Part shown: in pieces, positions 42,706 to 51,506 of the stretch
Numbering within the stretch: the stretch's first letter is position 1
Layout of the letters: each line of letters begins with the position of its first letter
Assembly (NCBI RefSeq): GCF_004346685.1
Contig: NZ_SMCO01000002.1
Location: 56,940-120,939 of the forward strand
Reading direction: 5' to 3'
Length of the DNA: 64,000 bases
Source of the DNA: Sulfurirhabdus autotrophica
GTDB taxonomy: Bacteria; Pseudomonadota; Gammaproteobacteria; Burkholderiales; SMCO01
The notes under the pieces: model-generated
What the model saw: the letters and a program-made list of their open reading frames with translations, nothing else
Database searches by the model: none
Told to the model about the DNA's origin: nothing
Position numbers and translations under genes: made by a program

Positions 42706-43275
42706 CTACAAATAACTCCATGTCAGCAAGGTCAACACCATCAGAAACACCCAGGCTACCAACCCCGCTGCAAAAATAGAGCCGGACATCAGCAATGAAC
42801 GACCTTTGTCTTTAAGATGAAATAACGCTGGTACTGCATAATAAATGACCGCAGCAGACCCTATCATGGCAGCAGAAGTTACTGCAATATTAAGCAGCAA
42901 ATTGGGAACAAACAAGAACAAAGGCGCCAGCCACAACGGCGTCGGTGCTACTGCCGCTAATGTAAAAGCTTCGCGATAATGAGGCTGGATGCCGGCCACT
43001 TCTCCCAATGCTTGTATGACCCAGCCCATAATAGGGACGATGGCCAATTCAACCAAAAAGAAAATGGCAACAATCATTTGCAGCTTATTAGCTGAAAGCA
43101 CAGGGAAAATCTGATCAGTGTACATAGTGCCTGCAAAATACACCATCAACGGCGGAATCAGTGACAGCGGTACAACATAAAGCAGATACAATTTCAGAAT
43201 AGAGAGATGGCTGTGCGCAACATATTTCCAGCCAGAATGGTGCAAAAACAGTTTTGATAAAATAAGAGGATTCAT
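42706..43275 (-). CDS. Yip1-family integral membrane protein
   Basis: A membrane protein of about 189 residues with five helices, starting MNPLILSKLFLHHSGWKYVA and containing PLSLIPPLMVYFAG, ELAIVPIMGWVIQALGE and VAPTPLWLAPLFLFVPN, the Yip1 (DUF1282-like) pattern. Function in bacteria is unknown. I chose the ATG at 43275 because AAGGAG lies eight bases upstream; an earlier start would include the ribosome site. Apparently a single-gene unit. Confidence 0.82.
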   Translation of the reverse strand: MNPLILSKLFLHHSGWKYVAHSHLSILKLYLLYVVPLSLIPPLMVYFAGTMYTDQIFPVLSANKLQMIVAIFFLVELAIVPIMGWVIQALGEVAGIQPHYREAFTLAAVAPTPLWLAPLFLFVPNLLLNIAVTSAAMIGSAAVIYYAVPALFHLKDKGRSLLMSGSIFAAGLVAWVFLMVLTLLTWSYL

Positions 43276-43450
43276 AGAAAATCTCCTTAATTGAAACAAA
43301 TTGTTTGGATCTTAAGTATAGTCAATTTCGCATCAATAACAATTCTTAAACGATTCGTTCCGGTTACGTTGAGCGACAAGGCTCAATCCAAGCACAATGA
43401 GCCAGGAATCTTTTAACGTTTCCTATAATTCCCATTTTTGGTTTATGACT

Positions 43451-44692
43451 TCAGCGAGTTACATCTTCAATTGATACGGCAACACCTTTCATTTTGCGCA
43501 TCCGCAACCACGCCAACATCCCAATAGCAAGGAACACCAACAGACCAAACAGGCTAGCCGATGCGACCACGGGCATCCCAGCCTTCACCATCAGGGTATA
43601 GAGACCCACCATGATAATCATCATGAAATTTTCAAACACATTCTGGATTGCTATAGCATGCCCAGAGCCGACGGTTTCATGTCCGCGTTCCTGCAAGAGC
43701 GCATTCAGCGGAACAACATAGAAGCCCCCGCACGCGCCGATTAATATCAGCATCATTGCAGCCGTTGGCAAATTGGTGGTATGTGCGAACACCGGGATCA
43801 GCAACCCTATTAAAATACCCGCTGGCAGCGCGCGATTGATTGTCTCGAGATTGACGAATTTTGCAGCAGCTGCGGCACCCAGCGCGATTCCAATAGCGAC
43901 AACTCCGCTTAAGTTTGCCGCCGTGCCGTTATCTGCAATAAACAATGCAACCGGCACCCAGGCCACCAGCAGGAACCTAAGCGTACTGCCACTCCCCCAA
44001 AATACACTGGTGCCAAGCATTGAGAACCGCGCGTCTGGATTTCTCACCAATGTATTCAGTGCTATCCAAAAATCATTGATCAGTGCTATGGGCGAAAAAG
44101 TTGCAAGCGGATGGGCTGGCGGAAGTTTTGGAATAAACAGATTTGCCAGCCCTGCAATCCCATAGCATGCTGCAACGCCTGTCAGCGCTGCGGTGATCGA
44201 CCAATCTGCCAACATCCCCCCCAGAACAGCACCCAATAAAATAGCAACGATGGTAGAACCTTCCATCATGCTATTGGCTTTAACCAGCTTGTCAGCACCA
44301 ACCAGTTCACTGAGAATGCCATATTTTGCAGGAGAATAGGCTGCAGCACCGACTCCAACTAAATTATAGGCAAGCAAAGGGTGCAGTCCGAATAGCATCG
44401 CAACTGCACCAGCACATTTCATCGCGTTAGCCACCAGCATCACCCTGCCCTTGGGCCAGCTATCGGCGAACGGGCCTACGAAAGGTGCCAGAAAAATAAA
44501 AGCAATGGCAAAAAATCCCTGCAACAGGGGAGTCTGCCAATCAGGTGCCTGTAAAAATTTAAGCATGGCTATTGCTGCAAACAGCAGCGCATTGTCAGCG
44601 AGAGCAGAAAAAAACTGGGCCGCAAGCACTGCAATCATTCCACGTGAGAGCAGACTGTCGTTCTGGCTAACTGGTTGATTTGTTTGGATCAT
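43451..44692 (-). CDS. lplT: Lysophospholipid transporter (LplT-like MFS)
   Basis: A 413-residue twelve-helix MFS protein: MIAVLAAQFFSALADNALLF, then FVGPFADSWPKGRVMLVAN and SPAKYGILSELVGADKLVKA, which match LplT, the flippase that returns lysophosphatidylethanolamine to the cytoplasm. It lies in one operon with aas, the enzyme that re-acylates that lipid, but separated from it by an amidohydrolase gene. It overlaps that gene by four bases (ATGA). Confidence 0.9.
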   Translation of the reverse strand: MIQTNQPVSQNDSLLSRGMIAVLAAQFFSALADNALLFAAIAMLKFLQAPDWQTPLLQGFFAIAFIFLAPFVGPFADSWPKGRVMLVANAMKCAGAVAMLFGLHPLLAYNLVGVGAAAYSPAKYGILSELVGADKLVKANSMMEGSTIVAILLGAVLGGMLADWSITAALTGVAACYGIAGLANLFIPKLPPAHPLATFSPIALINDFWIALNTLVRNPDARFSMLGTSVFWGSGSTLRFLLVAWVPVALFIADNGTAANLSGVVAIGIALGAAAAAKFVNLETINRALPAGILIGLLIPVFAHTTNLPTAAMMLILIGACGGFYVVPLNALLQERGHETVGSGHAIAIQNVFENFMMIIMVGLYTLMVKAGMPVVASASLFGLLVFLAIGMLAWLRMRKMKGVAVSIEDVTR

Positions 44693-45924
44693 GCAAGCTT
44701 CCTTTCAAAAAAACGACGTGTTTCGAAAACATTGGACGGGAACTGTCGTTTTCCCAAACTCACCAACCGTTTCAAAGCAAAATCAAACAGCAGCGGATTG
44801 TGCAGCCTGACCTCCTGCAAAAACGGTACTGAGGCAGAATCAAGTAGCCCCATATTTGCCAGGTCAGTAGCCGAAAATAAGGGCATGACACCCGGTAATG
44901 GGTAGTCAGAACCATTTAGCAAACGCGAATGCCAGTCATCTCGCTGCAAAACGGCTTTAAGTGCCCATACACGGTTGAGCTGAGTCAATGCAGAAATATC
45001 GGCATAAAGCTTTTCAGCATACCGAGATTCATCCATCATGCGAGCAAAAAGATCATAGCTTTTCACGCGCGGGCCGTTAGCACCTTGATCAATATCCTGG
45101 TCATCGCCATCGGAAGCGCAATGCGCAATGACCACGCGCACACCATGATCCATAGCCCGCCGCAACCGTAGCGGATTCCCAAAATCCTGGTTACCACCCT
45201 GCACTGCCAGTTCACGCCCGGCATGACTTATGATAGGCATATCCACCGCTGCCAGCGCTTCATAAAAACGGTCACAGCGAGGTGAAAGCGGATCAATACC
45301 CATAGCAGACGGGAGCCATTTAATTGCCTTTGCCCCATCACGTACAGCTGCTTGTACAGCGGCCACGCAATCTGTGCGATAAGGATGAATAGATGCTACC
45401 CACTCAAAAGTTTCTGGATGACTATGCGCCACCTGCGCCGCGTAATGATCAGGAATATGGAAAATAGAGCGATTTCGGTCTGGCCGTCCTGCTTCATCAT
45501 GAAACCAGTCGAAAGCAAACAGCATTGCCTTGAAGCCTGGCCGCATACCCTCAACCAAATTTAACATACGATCAACATAGCTCTGATCAAGGTGTCCAGG
45601 CGTATCATGCACGCAACCCGCATTCATATAGAACAGCTTCTGTAATTTCAGTATGGGATGCCACAAACTATCCATCGCGGGGCTAAACCAAACGCCGTTA
45701 TTAGAATCCCCCCCGCCCACCAGATGCACATGACAATCCCAAACTTGCATTGAGTCCAACCCTGACCACACCGACTGCATCAATGGGTGGTTCGCAACTG
45801 ATCCGGGCAGATTGGCGAGACAGGGGTTAATGAGGCCTTGTTCCGGCCAAAATTTCCATCCCGCTGAGCTCCCTGCAACAAATCCAAATGCACCCAGCGA
45901 TCGCATAAAGTTTCTGCGATTCAT
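44689..45924 (-). CDS. Exported amidohydrolase-family protein (Tat-type signal)
   Basis: A 411-residue protein with an N-terminal MNRRNFMRSLGAFGFVAGSS, resembling a twin-arginine signal although not a perfect RRxFLK match. The body is an amidohydrolase_2 TIM barrel: metal motif VWDCHVHLVG (HxH), then IKWLPSAMGIDPLSPRCDRF, MPIISHAGRELAV (His), VIAHCASDGDD (His) and LLNGSDYPLPG (Asp). It may decarboxylate or hydrolyse an unknown substrate in the periplasm. The ATG at 45924 overlaps the aas stop as TGATG; a TTG three bases earlier is possible. Its position between aas and lplT suggests a link with envelope lipid turnover. Confidence 0.85.
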   Translation of the reverse strand: MNRRNFMRSLGAFGFVAGSSAGWKFWPEQGLINPCLANLPGSVANHPLMQSVWSGLDSMQVWDCHVHLVGGGDSNNGVWFSPAMDSLWHPILKLQKLFYMNAGCVHDTPGHLDQSYVDRMLNLVEGMRPGFKAMLFAFDWFHDEAGRPDRNRSIFHIPDHYAAQVAHSHPETFEWVASIHPYRTDCVAAVQAAVRDGAKAIKWLPSAMGIDPLSPRCDRFYEALAAVDMPIISHAGRELAVQGGNQDFGNPLRLRRAMDHGVRVVIAHCASDGDDQDIDQGANGPRVKSYDLFARMMDESRYAEKLYADISALTQLNRVWALKAVLQRDDWHSRLLNGSDYPLPGVMPLFSATDLANMGLLDSASVPFLQEVRLHNPLLFDFALKRLVSLGKRQFPSNVFETRRFFERKLA

Positions 45925-48044
45925 CAAGCGCTTTCCGACATCTGTTTCAGTGTGACGTAATCAGTTTTACCTGTACCCAGCAATGGCAACTCAGCCATAT
46001 GTACTATCTTGCGAGCTACGGCCAGTTCATGACTGCCTAGCTCTCTTGCAGCAGCAAGCAGAACTTCACGCGTAAGGCTTGCGTCGGTTGTAAACAGCAG
46101 GATATTTTCACCACGTTGCTGATCTGCTTGTGTAGTGGCCGCATGGCTAGAGGCGGGTGATGCAAGATTTGCAATTTGTTCCACCACTTCCAGCGACACC
46201 ATTTCTCCTGCTATCTTGGCAAAGCGTTTAACGCGACCTAATATGCGCACAAAACCATCAACATCCATATTTACCACATCACCAGTGCTGTACCAGCCGT
46301 CTACGGGCGGCTTCAGCACCCCTGGATTATCATGGAAATAATATCCCTTCATGACATTGGGACCGCGAACACTGAGCAGCCCACCCTGAGTAATGCCTGG
46401 CACGGCTTCCAACCGGAATTCAAGTCCCGGCAATAACGGCCCTACGGTACCTGCGCTATAAGCCATCGGTGTATTCACAGCCAGCACTGGCGCACACTCT
46501 GTAGCACCATAACCTTCCAGAATGCGGATACCAAATTTATCCATCCAGGTTTTACGGACTTCTTCTTTAAGTTTTTCTGCACCTGCTATTACATAACGAA
46601 GTTTGTAAAAATCGTAAGGATTCGCGTATTTGGCATAGTTACCAAGAAAGGTGCTGGTTCCAAACAGAACCGTACAACCACGGTCATAAATAATTTCGGG
46701 AATGATGCGATAATGCAAAGGGGATGGATAAAGAAAAATCCTGGATCCGGTTACCAAAGGCATAATGCCGCCACAAGTGAAACCAAAAGCATGAAATAGC
46801 GGCAGTGTAACCATGAATTTGTCTGATGGAGAAAAATCGACTACGGCTCTAATCTGCGCAATATTGGATAAAATACCACGATGGGTATGTACCACACCTT
46901 TGGGCTTTCCTTCCGAACCTGAAGTAAAAAGCACTACTGCAGGATCATCCGGAAGCCCCTGTTGTGCAGCAAGCGTTGGCATCCAGCGGGCAAATCCCAT
47001 CAACCAGAGCTTATCCCACATATCCAATTGCTTACGCAGATCTTCCAGATAAACAACCTGTATGTTTTTCAGATTGTTCAGATTACTATCCAACTTGGCT
47101 GCCTCGACAAACTGGCGTGATGTAATAATAGTACGCACCCCTGCAGCAACGCAGGCATTCTGGATTCCAGCTGTACCAGCCGTATAATTCAGCATAGCGG
47201 GCACGCGTCGCATTGCGCTCATGCCAAATATCAAACAAATAGTATTGGTGACATTGGGCAGCATGACCCCCACATTTTCACCAGAAATACTTATCTTGCT
47301 CACCAACCTCCCAAGACCAAGGCTTTTTTTCAGCAGTTGACCATAGGACTCTTCGACTTGTTGCATATCTTCCAATAAACGCGTGCTTCTTCCATGAATT
47401 TTAATTGCGTCGATAAAAGCGCTGAACAACGTTTGAACAGGGTGCGATGCAAATAACATTTCTTGCATCACGCGACGCATTGCGTCACCTGCCATACGGC
47501 GTCGCAATTTGGCGGTGGGTGCATCCGGCATGGCAATGGATGTTGTTGGCAAAATAGAAAGGGTGATTCTGGGAAATACACGGCGCGGATAGTTACCCGA
47601 TAAACGACTGAAGTAAGAGCGCGCTGCACCATCCAGCCTCACCGGCAGAATAGTGGCACCTGTTTTAGCCGCGACAAAGCCAGGACCATCGTAAACCTTC
47701 ATCAGGCTTCCTGTCAGGGTAATGCGCCCTTCCGGGAAGATTACTACCGGTTCACCAGCCTCTAATAACTTAATCACTTTTTTCATTGCCAGTGGGCTGG
47801 TAGGATCCACTGCCAGATATGGAACGCGGGAAAGCAATAAACGAAAAAAAGGATTATCAAGTACCGTCGTATGCACCAAAAAGGTAGCGCGAAATGGTAG
47901 AAACAACCCTAGCAACAGCCCATCTAAAAATGATTCATGGTTGGCTACAACCAGCAGCTTTCCTGTTTTTGGAAGATTCACTTTACCGCGAATCTCAACT
48001 CTGAATAGCATTTTGCACAGTAAGCGCAGCAATAGTTTCAGCAT
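45924..48044 (-). CDS. aas: Aas-like bifunctional acyltransferase / acyl-[ACP] synthetase
   Basis: A 706-residue fusion. Residues about 1-190 are a PlsC-type acyltransferase (VVANHESFLDGLLLGLFLPF with the HX4D motif, VIFPEGRITLTGSLMKVYDG). Residues about 215-700 form an AMP-binding domain (VLFTSGSEGKPKGVVHTHRG, GYGATECAPVLAVNTP, STGDVVNMDVDGFVRILGRV). In E. coli the protein re-acylates lysophosphatidylethanolamine at the inner membrane; the transporter LplT is encoded two genes downstream. The ArsR-type regulator lies 20 bases upstream in the same direction. Confidence 0.92.
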   Translation of the reverse strand: MLKLLLRLLCKMLFRVEIRGKVNLPKTGKLLVVANHESFLDGLLLGLFLPFRATFLVHTTVLDNPFFRLLLSRVPYLAVDPTSPLAMKKVIKLLEAGEPVVIFPEGRITLTGSLMKVYDGPGFVAAKTGATILPVRLDGAARSYFSRLSGNYPRRVFPRITLSILPTTSIAMPDAPTAKLRRRMAGDAMRRVMQEMLFASHPVQTLFSAFIDAIKIHGRSTRLLEDMQQVEESYGQLLKKSLGLGRLVSKISISGENVGVMLPNVTNTICLIFGMSAMRRVPAMLNYTAGTAGIQNACVAAGVRTIITSRQFVEAAKLDSNLNNLKNIQVVYLEDLRKQLDMWDKLWLMGFARWMPTLAAQQGLPDDPAVVLFTSGSEGKPKGVVHTHRGILSNIAQIRAVVDFSPSDKFMVTLPLFHAFGFTCGGIMPLVTGSRIFLYPSPLHYRIIPEIIYDRGCTVLFGTSTFLGNYAKYANPYDFYKLRYVIAGAEKLKEEVRKTWMDKFGIRILEGYGATECAPVLAVNTPMAYSAGTVGPLLPGLEFRLEAVPGITQGGLLSVRGPNVMKGYYFHDNPGVLKPPVDGWYSTGDVVNMDVDGFVRILGRVKRFAKIAGEMVSLEVVEQIANLASPASSHAATTQADQQRGENILLFTTDASLTREVLLAAARELGSHELAVARKIVHMAELPLLGTGKTDYVTLKQMSESA

Positions 48045-48064
48045 GTTATCCCCTATATTTTCTT

Positions 48065-48376
48065 TTAAGTATTGTTTTTCACGTAATCCAGCACGGCTTG
48101 TAAGGTTTCTGAAACCCTGTCCCTGTTAATCCAGAAATACACTTCCTTGCCGATTTTCTCGCTATCCAAAATTCCGGCATGATGTAACACCTTAAGATGG
48201 TGTGACACCGCCGTGCGACTTAAAGCTGACACAGAAACCAGTTGTGAAACATTAAGCCGCTCACCAGGTTCAAATGTCAGCAAAATGCGTTGACGTTGCT
48301 CGTCCCCCAGCGCAACAAACACACTAGAAACATCTCGCCACTCTTGAGGCAGTTTATGAATATGTTCAGTTAACAT
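48065..48376 (-). CDS. ArsR/SmtB-family transcriptional regulator
   Basis: A 103-residue winged-helix regulator: VFVALGDEQRQRILLTFEPG, then LNVSQLVSVSALSRTAVSHH and LKVLHHAGILDSEKIGKEVY, the canonical ArsR HTH. The alpha3 metal site ELCVCD is replaced by LNVSQL, so classical As/Cd sensing is unlikely; a redox, fatty-acid or lipid signal is possible. First gene of the aas-amidohydrolase-lplT operon, with a palindrome at 48412-48428 as likely operator. Confidence 0.9.
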   Translation of the reverse strand: MLTEHIHKLPQEWRDVSSVFVALGDEQRQRILLTFEPGERLNVSQLVSVSALSRTAVSHHLKVLHHAGILDSEKIGKEVYFWINRDRVSETLQAVLDYVKNNT

Positions 48377-48411
48377 GCCTATATGTTTACACTCGTAGTT
48401 ATGTATGTCAA

Positions 48412-48428
48412 CAACATTTTAAATGTTG
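48412..48428. promoter_or_regulatory. Palindrome upstream of the arsR-aas operon
   Basis: CAACATTT-T-AAATGTTG, perfect 8-base arms around one base, 35 bp before the regulator's start codon. The size and position suit an ArsR-family dimer acting on its own operon. Confidence 0.6.
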
Positions 48429-48490
48429 CAGCATGATAAACATCTATGCGACTGCTTTAGGCGGCTGAATGAGTATTTATCTAAATGAAA

Positions 48491-48532
48491 ATGGATAATA
48501 AAATTTCATTTTAATGAAAATATATTATCCAT
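48491..48532. repeat. A/T-rich long imperfect palindrome between arsR and prk
   Basis: ATGGATAATA (48491-48500) pairs with TATTATCCAT (48523-48532), and inside it TTCATT (48505-48510) pairs with AATGAA (48513-48518). It lies 78 bases after the prk stop and about 115 bases upstream of the arsR start. It probably ends the prk transcript; a regulator site is the alternative. Confidence 0.5.
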
Positions 48533-48609
48533 GTTGAAGTGACCAGCATCTTGCTGAAGTTATCTGAAGCCAGTAAACAATGAAATAACACCTACCTTTT
48601 TAATCCTTA

Positions 48610-49560
48610 TTATTTCAGTTTGCGCTTCTTATCCATCATTTCACGAATAATTGGCGTGCAGGTAATCTCCATAGCGTGATCCATTTTCCCCCCAGGCACC
48701 ACCATGGTATTAGGGCGTGACATAAAAGCTCCATCAATATTTCTCATCAAATAAGGGAAGTCATGTTTTTTGGGTTCACGGAAACGAATGACAACCATAC
48801 TTTCATCCAGAGTGGGAATATCCCGGGCGATGAATGGATTGGATGTATCCACCAGCGGTACACGCTGGAAATTAATATCGGTTAACGAAAACTGGGGGGT
48901 GATGAAGCTGACGTAATCTTTCATACGCCTAAGGATTGTCGCTGTGACAGATTCCACAGTACACCCTTTTTTGCCACAATCGCGATGGATTTTCTGTATC
49001 CATTCCAGGTTGACGCTGGGAACCACACCAACCAGTAGATCAACATGCTGAGCGACATCCACACCGTTATTCTGTCTTCCCTGACGACGATCACGAACCA
49101 CCTTGGGGTTATGCGAAGGACTCATACGCCGGCGTGTCCACGTAGAAGCCACTACACCACCATGCATGCCTTCATAAAACAACAAATCCGATTCTTTAGG
49201 CAGTGATTCCCACGGTGTAAATTCGCCAGTTGCCTGTTCATAATCCACCAACTGTTCGCGATCTTTAATATAGCGACGAATCTGACCTACACCCTTCTCC
49301 CCATATTCGTTAAACAACATTTCCAGTTTATCGAACAAATTGGCATCTGGGCCAAAATGACTAATCGGATTGCCTGCGACTATCGAGGATTGAATCGCTT
49401 TCTGCATTTCACTGCGGTTATAACGAAAAAAGCTGTCCCCTTCAACAAAAGCCGCGTTAATTCCTTCTCTGCGGAAAATATCGCCAAACGCATCTCGAGT
49501 CGTTGTCGTACCTGCACCTGATGAGCCTGTAATCGCAATGATAGGGTGTTTTATTGACAT
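48610..49560 (-). CDS. prk: Phosphoribulokinase
   Basis: A 316-residue proteobacterial-type (class I) phosphoribulokinase making ribulose-1,5-bisphosphate for RubisCO. P-loop: IAITGSSGAGTTTTRDAFGD. Substrate-site features: FVEGDSFFRYNRSEM, HFGPDANLFDKLE, DLLFYEGMHGGVV and NNGVDVAQHVDLLVGVVPSV. Length is normal for the octameric bacterial enzyme. It is good evidence for the Calvin cycle together with the cbbO fragment at the right edge. No cbbR or RubisCO gene lies beside it. A 112-residue unknown gene precedes it on the same strand by 85 bases. Confidence 0.96.
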   Translation of the reverse strand: MSIKHPIIAITGSSGAGTTTTRDAFGDIFRREGINAAFVEGDSFFRYNRSEMQKAIQSSIVAGNPISHFGPDANLFDKLEMLFNEYGEKGVGQIRRYIKDREQLVDYEQATGEFTPWESLPKESDLLFYEGMHGGVVASTWTRRRMSPSHNPKVVRDRRQGRQNNGVDVAQHVDLLVGVVPSVNLEWIQKIHRDCGKKGCTVESVTATILRRMKDYVSFITPQFSLTDINFQRVPLVDTSNPFIARDIPTLDESMVVIRFREPKKHDFPYLMRNIDGAFMSRPNTMVVPGGKMDHAMEITCTPIIREMMDKKRKLK

Positions 49561-49645
49561 GCTTTTATCCTCCGGAACAATAGGCTACCTGAATTAGCCT
49601 TATTTCGGCAAGCATCATGTTACAGATAGATTACATACCCACCCT

Positions 49646-49984
49646 TTATCCCGCTATTTCAATGGAAGTGGAGAAATCAGTCTGCCTACTTTTTTGTCGC
49701 CGCCGATCACCTTGAGCGCGAGTATCCAGTAATATTTGAGCATCACCGACCCTGCGGCAATACTGACGACGCCCCTGACTTGATCGTTCCTGTTCGTTAA
49801 ATTTTAAATCAGCACCGGTAAGATTTGACCTGTTTTCGACATACATTGCGCCTCGCCGCATCATAAGAGACGGTATCAACCGTGCACCCACTCGTTTTGC
49901 AGGTAGCACAGACCACACATATTTGACTTCATTGGTCTCTTCAACACCTTCAATTGGCGGAACCCAATTCGAGGTGAATCTCAT
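49646..49984 (-). CDS. Small basic protein of unknown function upstream of prk
   Basis: A 112-residue protein, MRFTSNWVPPIEGVEETNEV at the start and strongly basic at the end (RSSQGRRQYCRRVGDAQILL, then RAQGDRRRQKSRQTDF). The RRxxCRR / DxR pattern is faintly like a PilZ start but no PilZ domain follows. AAGGA lies 11 bases before the ATG. It is on the prk strand and may share its transcript. I do not recognise the family. Confidence 0.6.
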   Translation of the reverse strand: MRFTSNWVPPIEGVEETNEVKYVWSVLPAKRVGARLIPSLMMRRGAMYVENRSNLTGADLKFNEQERSSQGRRQYCRRVGDAQILLDTRAQGDRRRQKSRQTDFSTSIEIAG

Positions 49985-50112
49985 GCCACTTTATCCTTAA
50001 CCATTTTTTCTATTATAGACATCACCATCATGTTCATTGATATCCATCAAAAATGATCTATTTTTAAATAAGGATCATCCATTCACGGACTGTTTTCATT
50101 GACATCAATAAC

Positions 50113-50643
50113 ATGACCACACCACAAACTTATATTGCGTTTACACCCAGAGGTGCCGGTCTGTTATGCGCAGTTACCTACATTGAAATGGATAATCATG
50201 TTTTTGGCTGGTGGATTGGTTACCACGATGCCGCCTTTCCCTCCGCATTTTTCAAGCTTGCAAATTTCTTTTCGCTTGAAAATCCCGCTTTTTTTGTTAC
50301 TGATGGACTGGACATCTATGGTGGGTGGAAATTTAATTATTCTTTGAGCGCGCCAAAGTTAGCCATGCCTATTCCTGTTGAAGATGAGATATGCCATCAG
50401 TTGAATCAACAGCAAAATGCATTTATTACAGAATGGTTGTTTTTCAATACAGATGCAGATATTGAAGAGATCAAAGCGTATCATCAAAACGAGTTACCCG
50501 TTCAAAACGTCAATATCAAATACAAAAAATTAAACAAGTTGGATCAAAGCAATGTGATCTGGACCTATGCATCAAACAATCTCAGCCAGAATGTTATCGA
50601 ATACATGGCGTCTCGCTGGCCGCTGGATTATGGCAAACCCTAG
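50113..50643 (+). CDS. Protein of unknown function (176 residues)
   Basis: A soluble protein beginning MTTPQTYIAFTPRGAGLLCA, aromatic-rich (VFGWWIGYHDAAFPSAFFKL, TDGLDIYGGWKFNYSL), without signal peptide or catalytic motif. Composition and codon use are like the neighbours, which supports a real gene, but I cannot assign a family. No strong ribosome site precedes the ATG. Divergent from the prk-side genes. Confidence 0.6.
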   Translation: MTTPQTYIAFTPRGAGLLCAVTYIEMDNHVFGWWIGYHDAAFPSAFFKLANFFSLENPAFFVTDGLDIYGGWKFNYSLSAPKLAMPIPVEDEICHQLNQQQNAFITEWLFFNTDADIEEIKAYHQNELPVQNVNIKYKKLNKLDQSNVIWTYASNNLSQNVIEYMASRWPLDYGKP

Positions 50644-50798
50644 CCTGTTTCGCTTTTTGTTGATGTCACCATGTTTCACGAAATCACAGAACTTCACTTC
50701 CAAATCACCTAAAATGCCCACCAGCTGAGCTGGCTGATATAATCCCCAATCTAGACAATGCAGGGAGACCCCTGCCCCCCCCATAAAAAGGATACAGA

Positions 50799-51506
50799 TT
50801 GCAGAAGTTTATTGTTCGCATTGCTTCTATTAAGCAAGAAACACCTACTATCAAGTCCTTCACATTGGATTATGGTCAACAGGCATTCCAATTCCTGGCC
50901 GGGCAATGGATTGATTTATCTGTAGAGATAGAAGGCAAAGTGGAAACCGGAGGCTATTCCATGACGTCATCTCCGCTCAAAAAAGGCACTTTTGAGCTGG
51001 CAATCAAACAAGGCGCACGCCATCCAGTGACGCGTTTCATGTATGAACAGGCTCAGGAAGGCGACACTGTCACGGTTTCAACGGGTCAGGGTGTATTCGT
51101 TTATGTTCCAGGCATGGGAGAAAAAATTGTCCTGATTGGTGCGGGGGTCGGTGTAACACCGCTCATGAGCATTCTTCGTTTTGTTGATGATGCGGCACTT
51201 GAAGTTGACGCCACATTGGTTTACAGCATCCCCACTGCGGACGAATTTCTCTTCCGCACAGATTTGCAGCAAATTGAAACTCATAATCCCCATATTCAGA
51301 GTCTTATCACTGTTACCCAGCCAGATCAGGAAAACTGGCAAGGACGAACTGGCCGTATTGACAGTGAATTACTGAAGCAAGCTGGTCTGTCACACGAGAC
51401 CATGTATTATCTTTGCGGCCCGCAATTAATGATCGAAGATGTTGTGACCGAATTGAAAAATATCGGCGTACCGGAAAGCCGGATTGTGTATGAAAAATGG
51501 TGGTAA
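50799..51506 (+). CDS. Ferredoxin-NADP reductase-like FAD/NAD(P)H oxidoreductase
   Basis: A 235-residue flavoprotein of the FNR superfamily. FAD domain: FLAGQWIDLSV and the FAD signature GGYSMTSSPLKKGTFELAIK; NAD(P) domain: LIGAGVGVTPLMSILRFVDD and MYYLCGPQLMIEDVVTELKN. No iron-sulfur domain is fused, so it needs a separate electron partner. The start is TTG with AAGGA at seven bases. An eight-C run and a TATAAT-like -10 (about 50738) lie upstream. Its end overlaps the DUF3025 gene. Confidence 0.88.
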   Translation: MQKFIVRIASIKQETPTIKSFTLDYGQQAFQFLAGQWIDLSVEIEGKVETGGYSMTSSPLKKGTFELAIKQGARHPVTRFMYEQAQEGDTVTVSTGQGVFVYVPGMGEKIVLIGAGVGVTPLMSILRFVDDAALEVDATLVYSIPTADEFLFRTDLQQIETHNPHIQSLITVTQPDQENWQGRTGRIDSELLKQAGLSHETMYYLCGPQLMIEDVVTELKNIGVPESRIVYEKWW

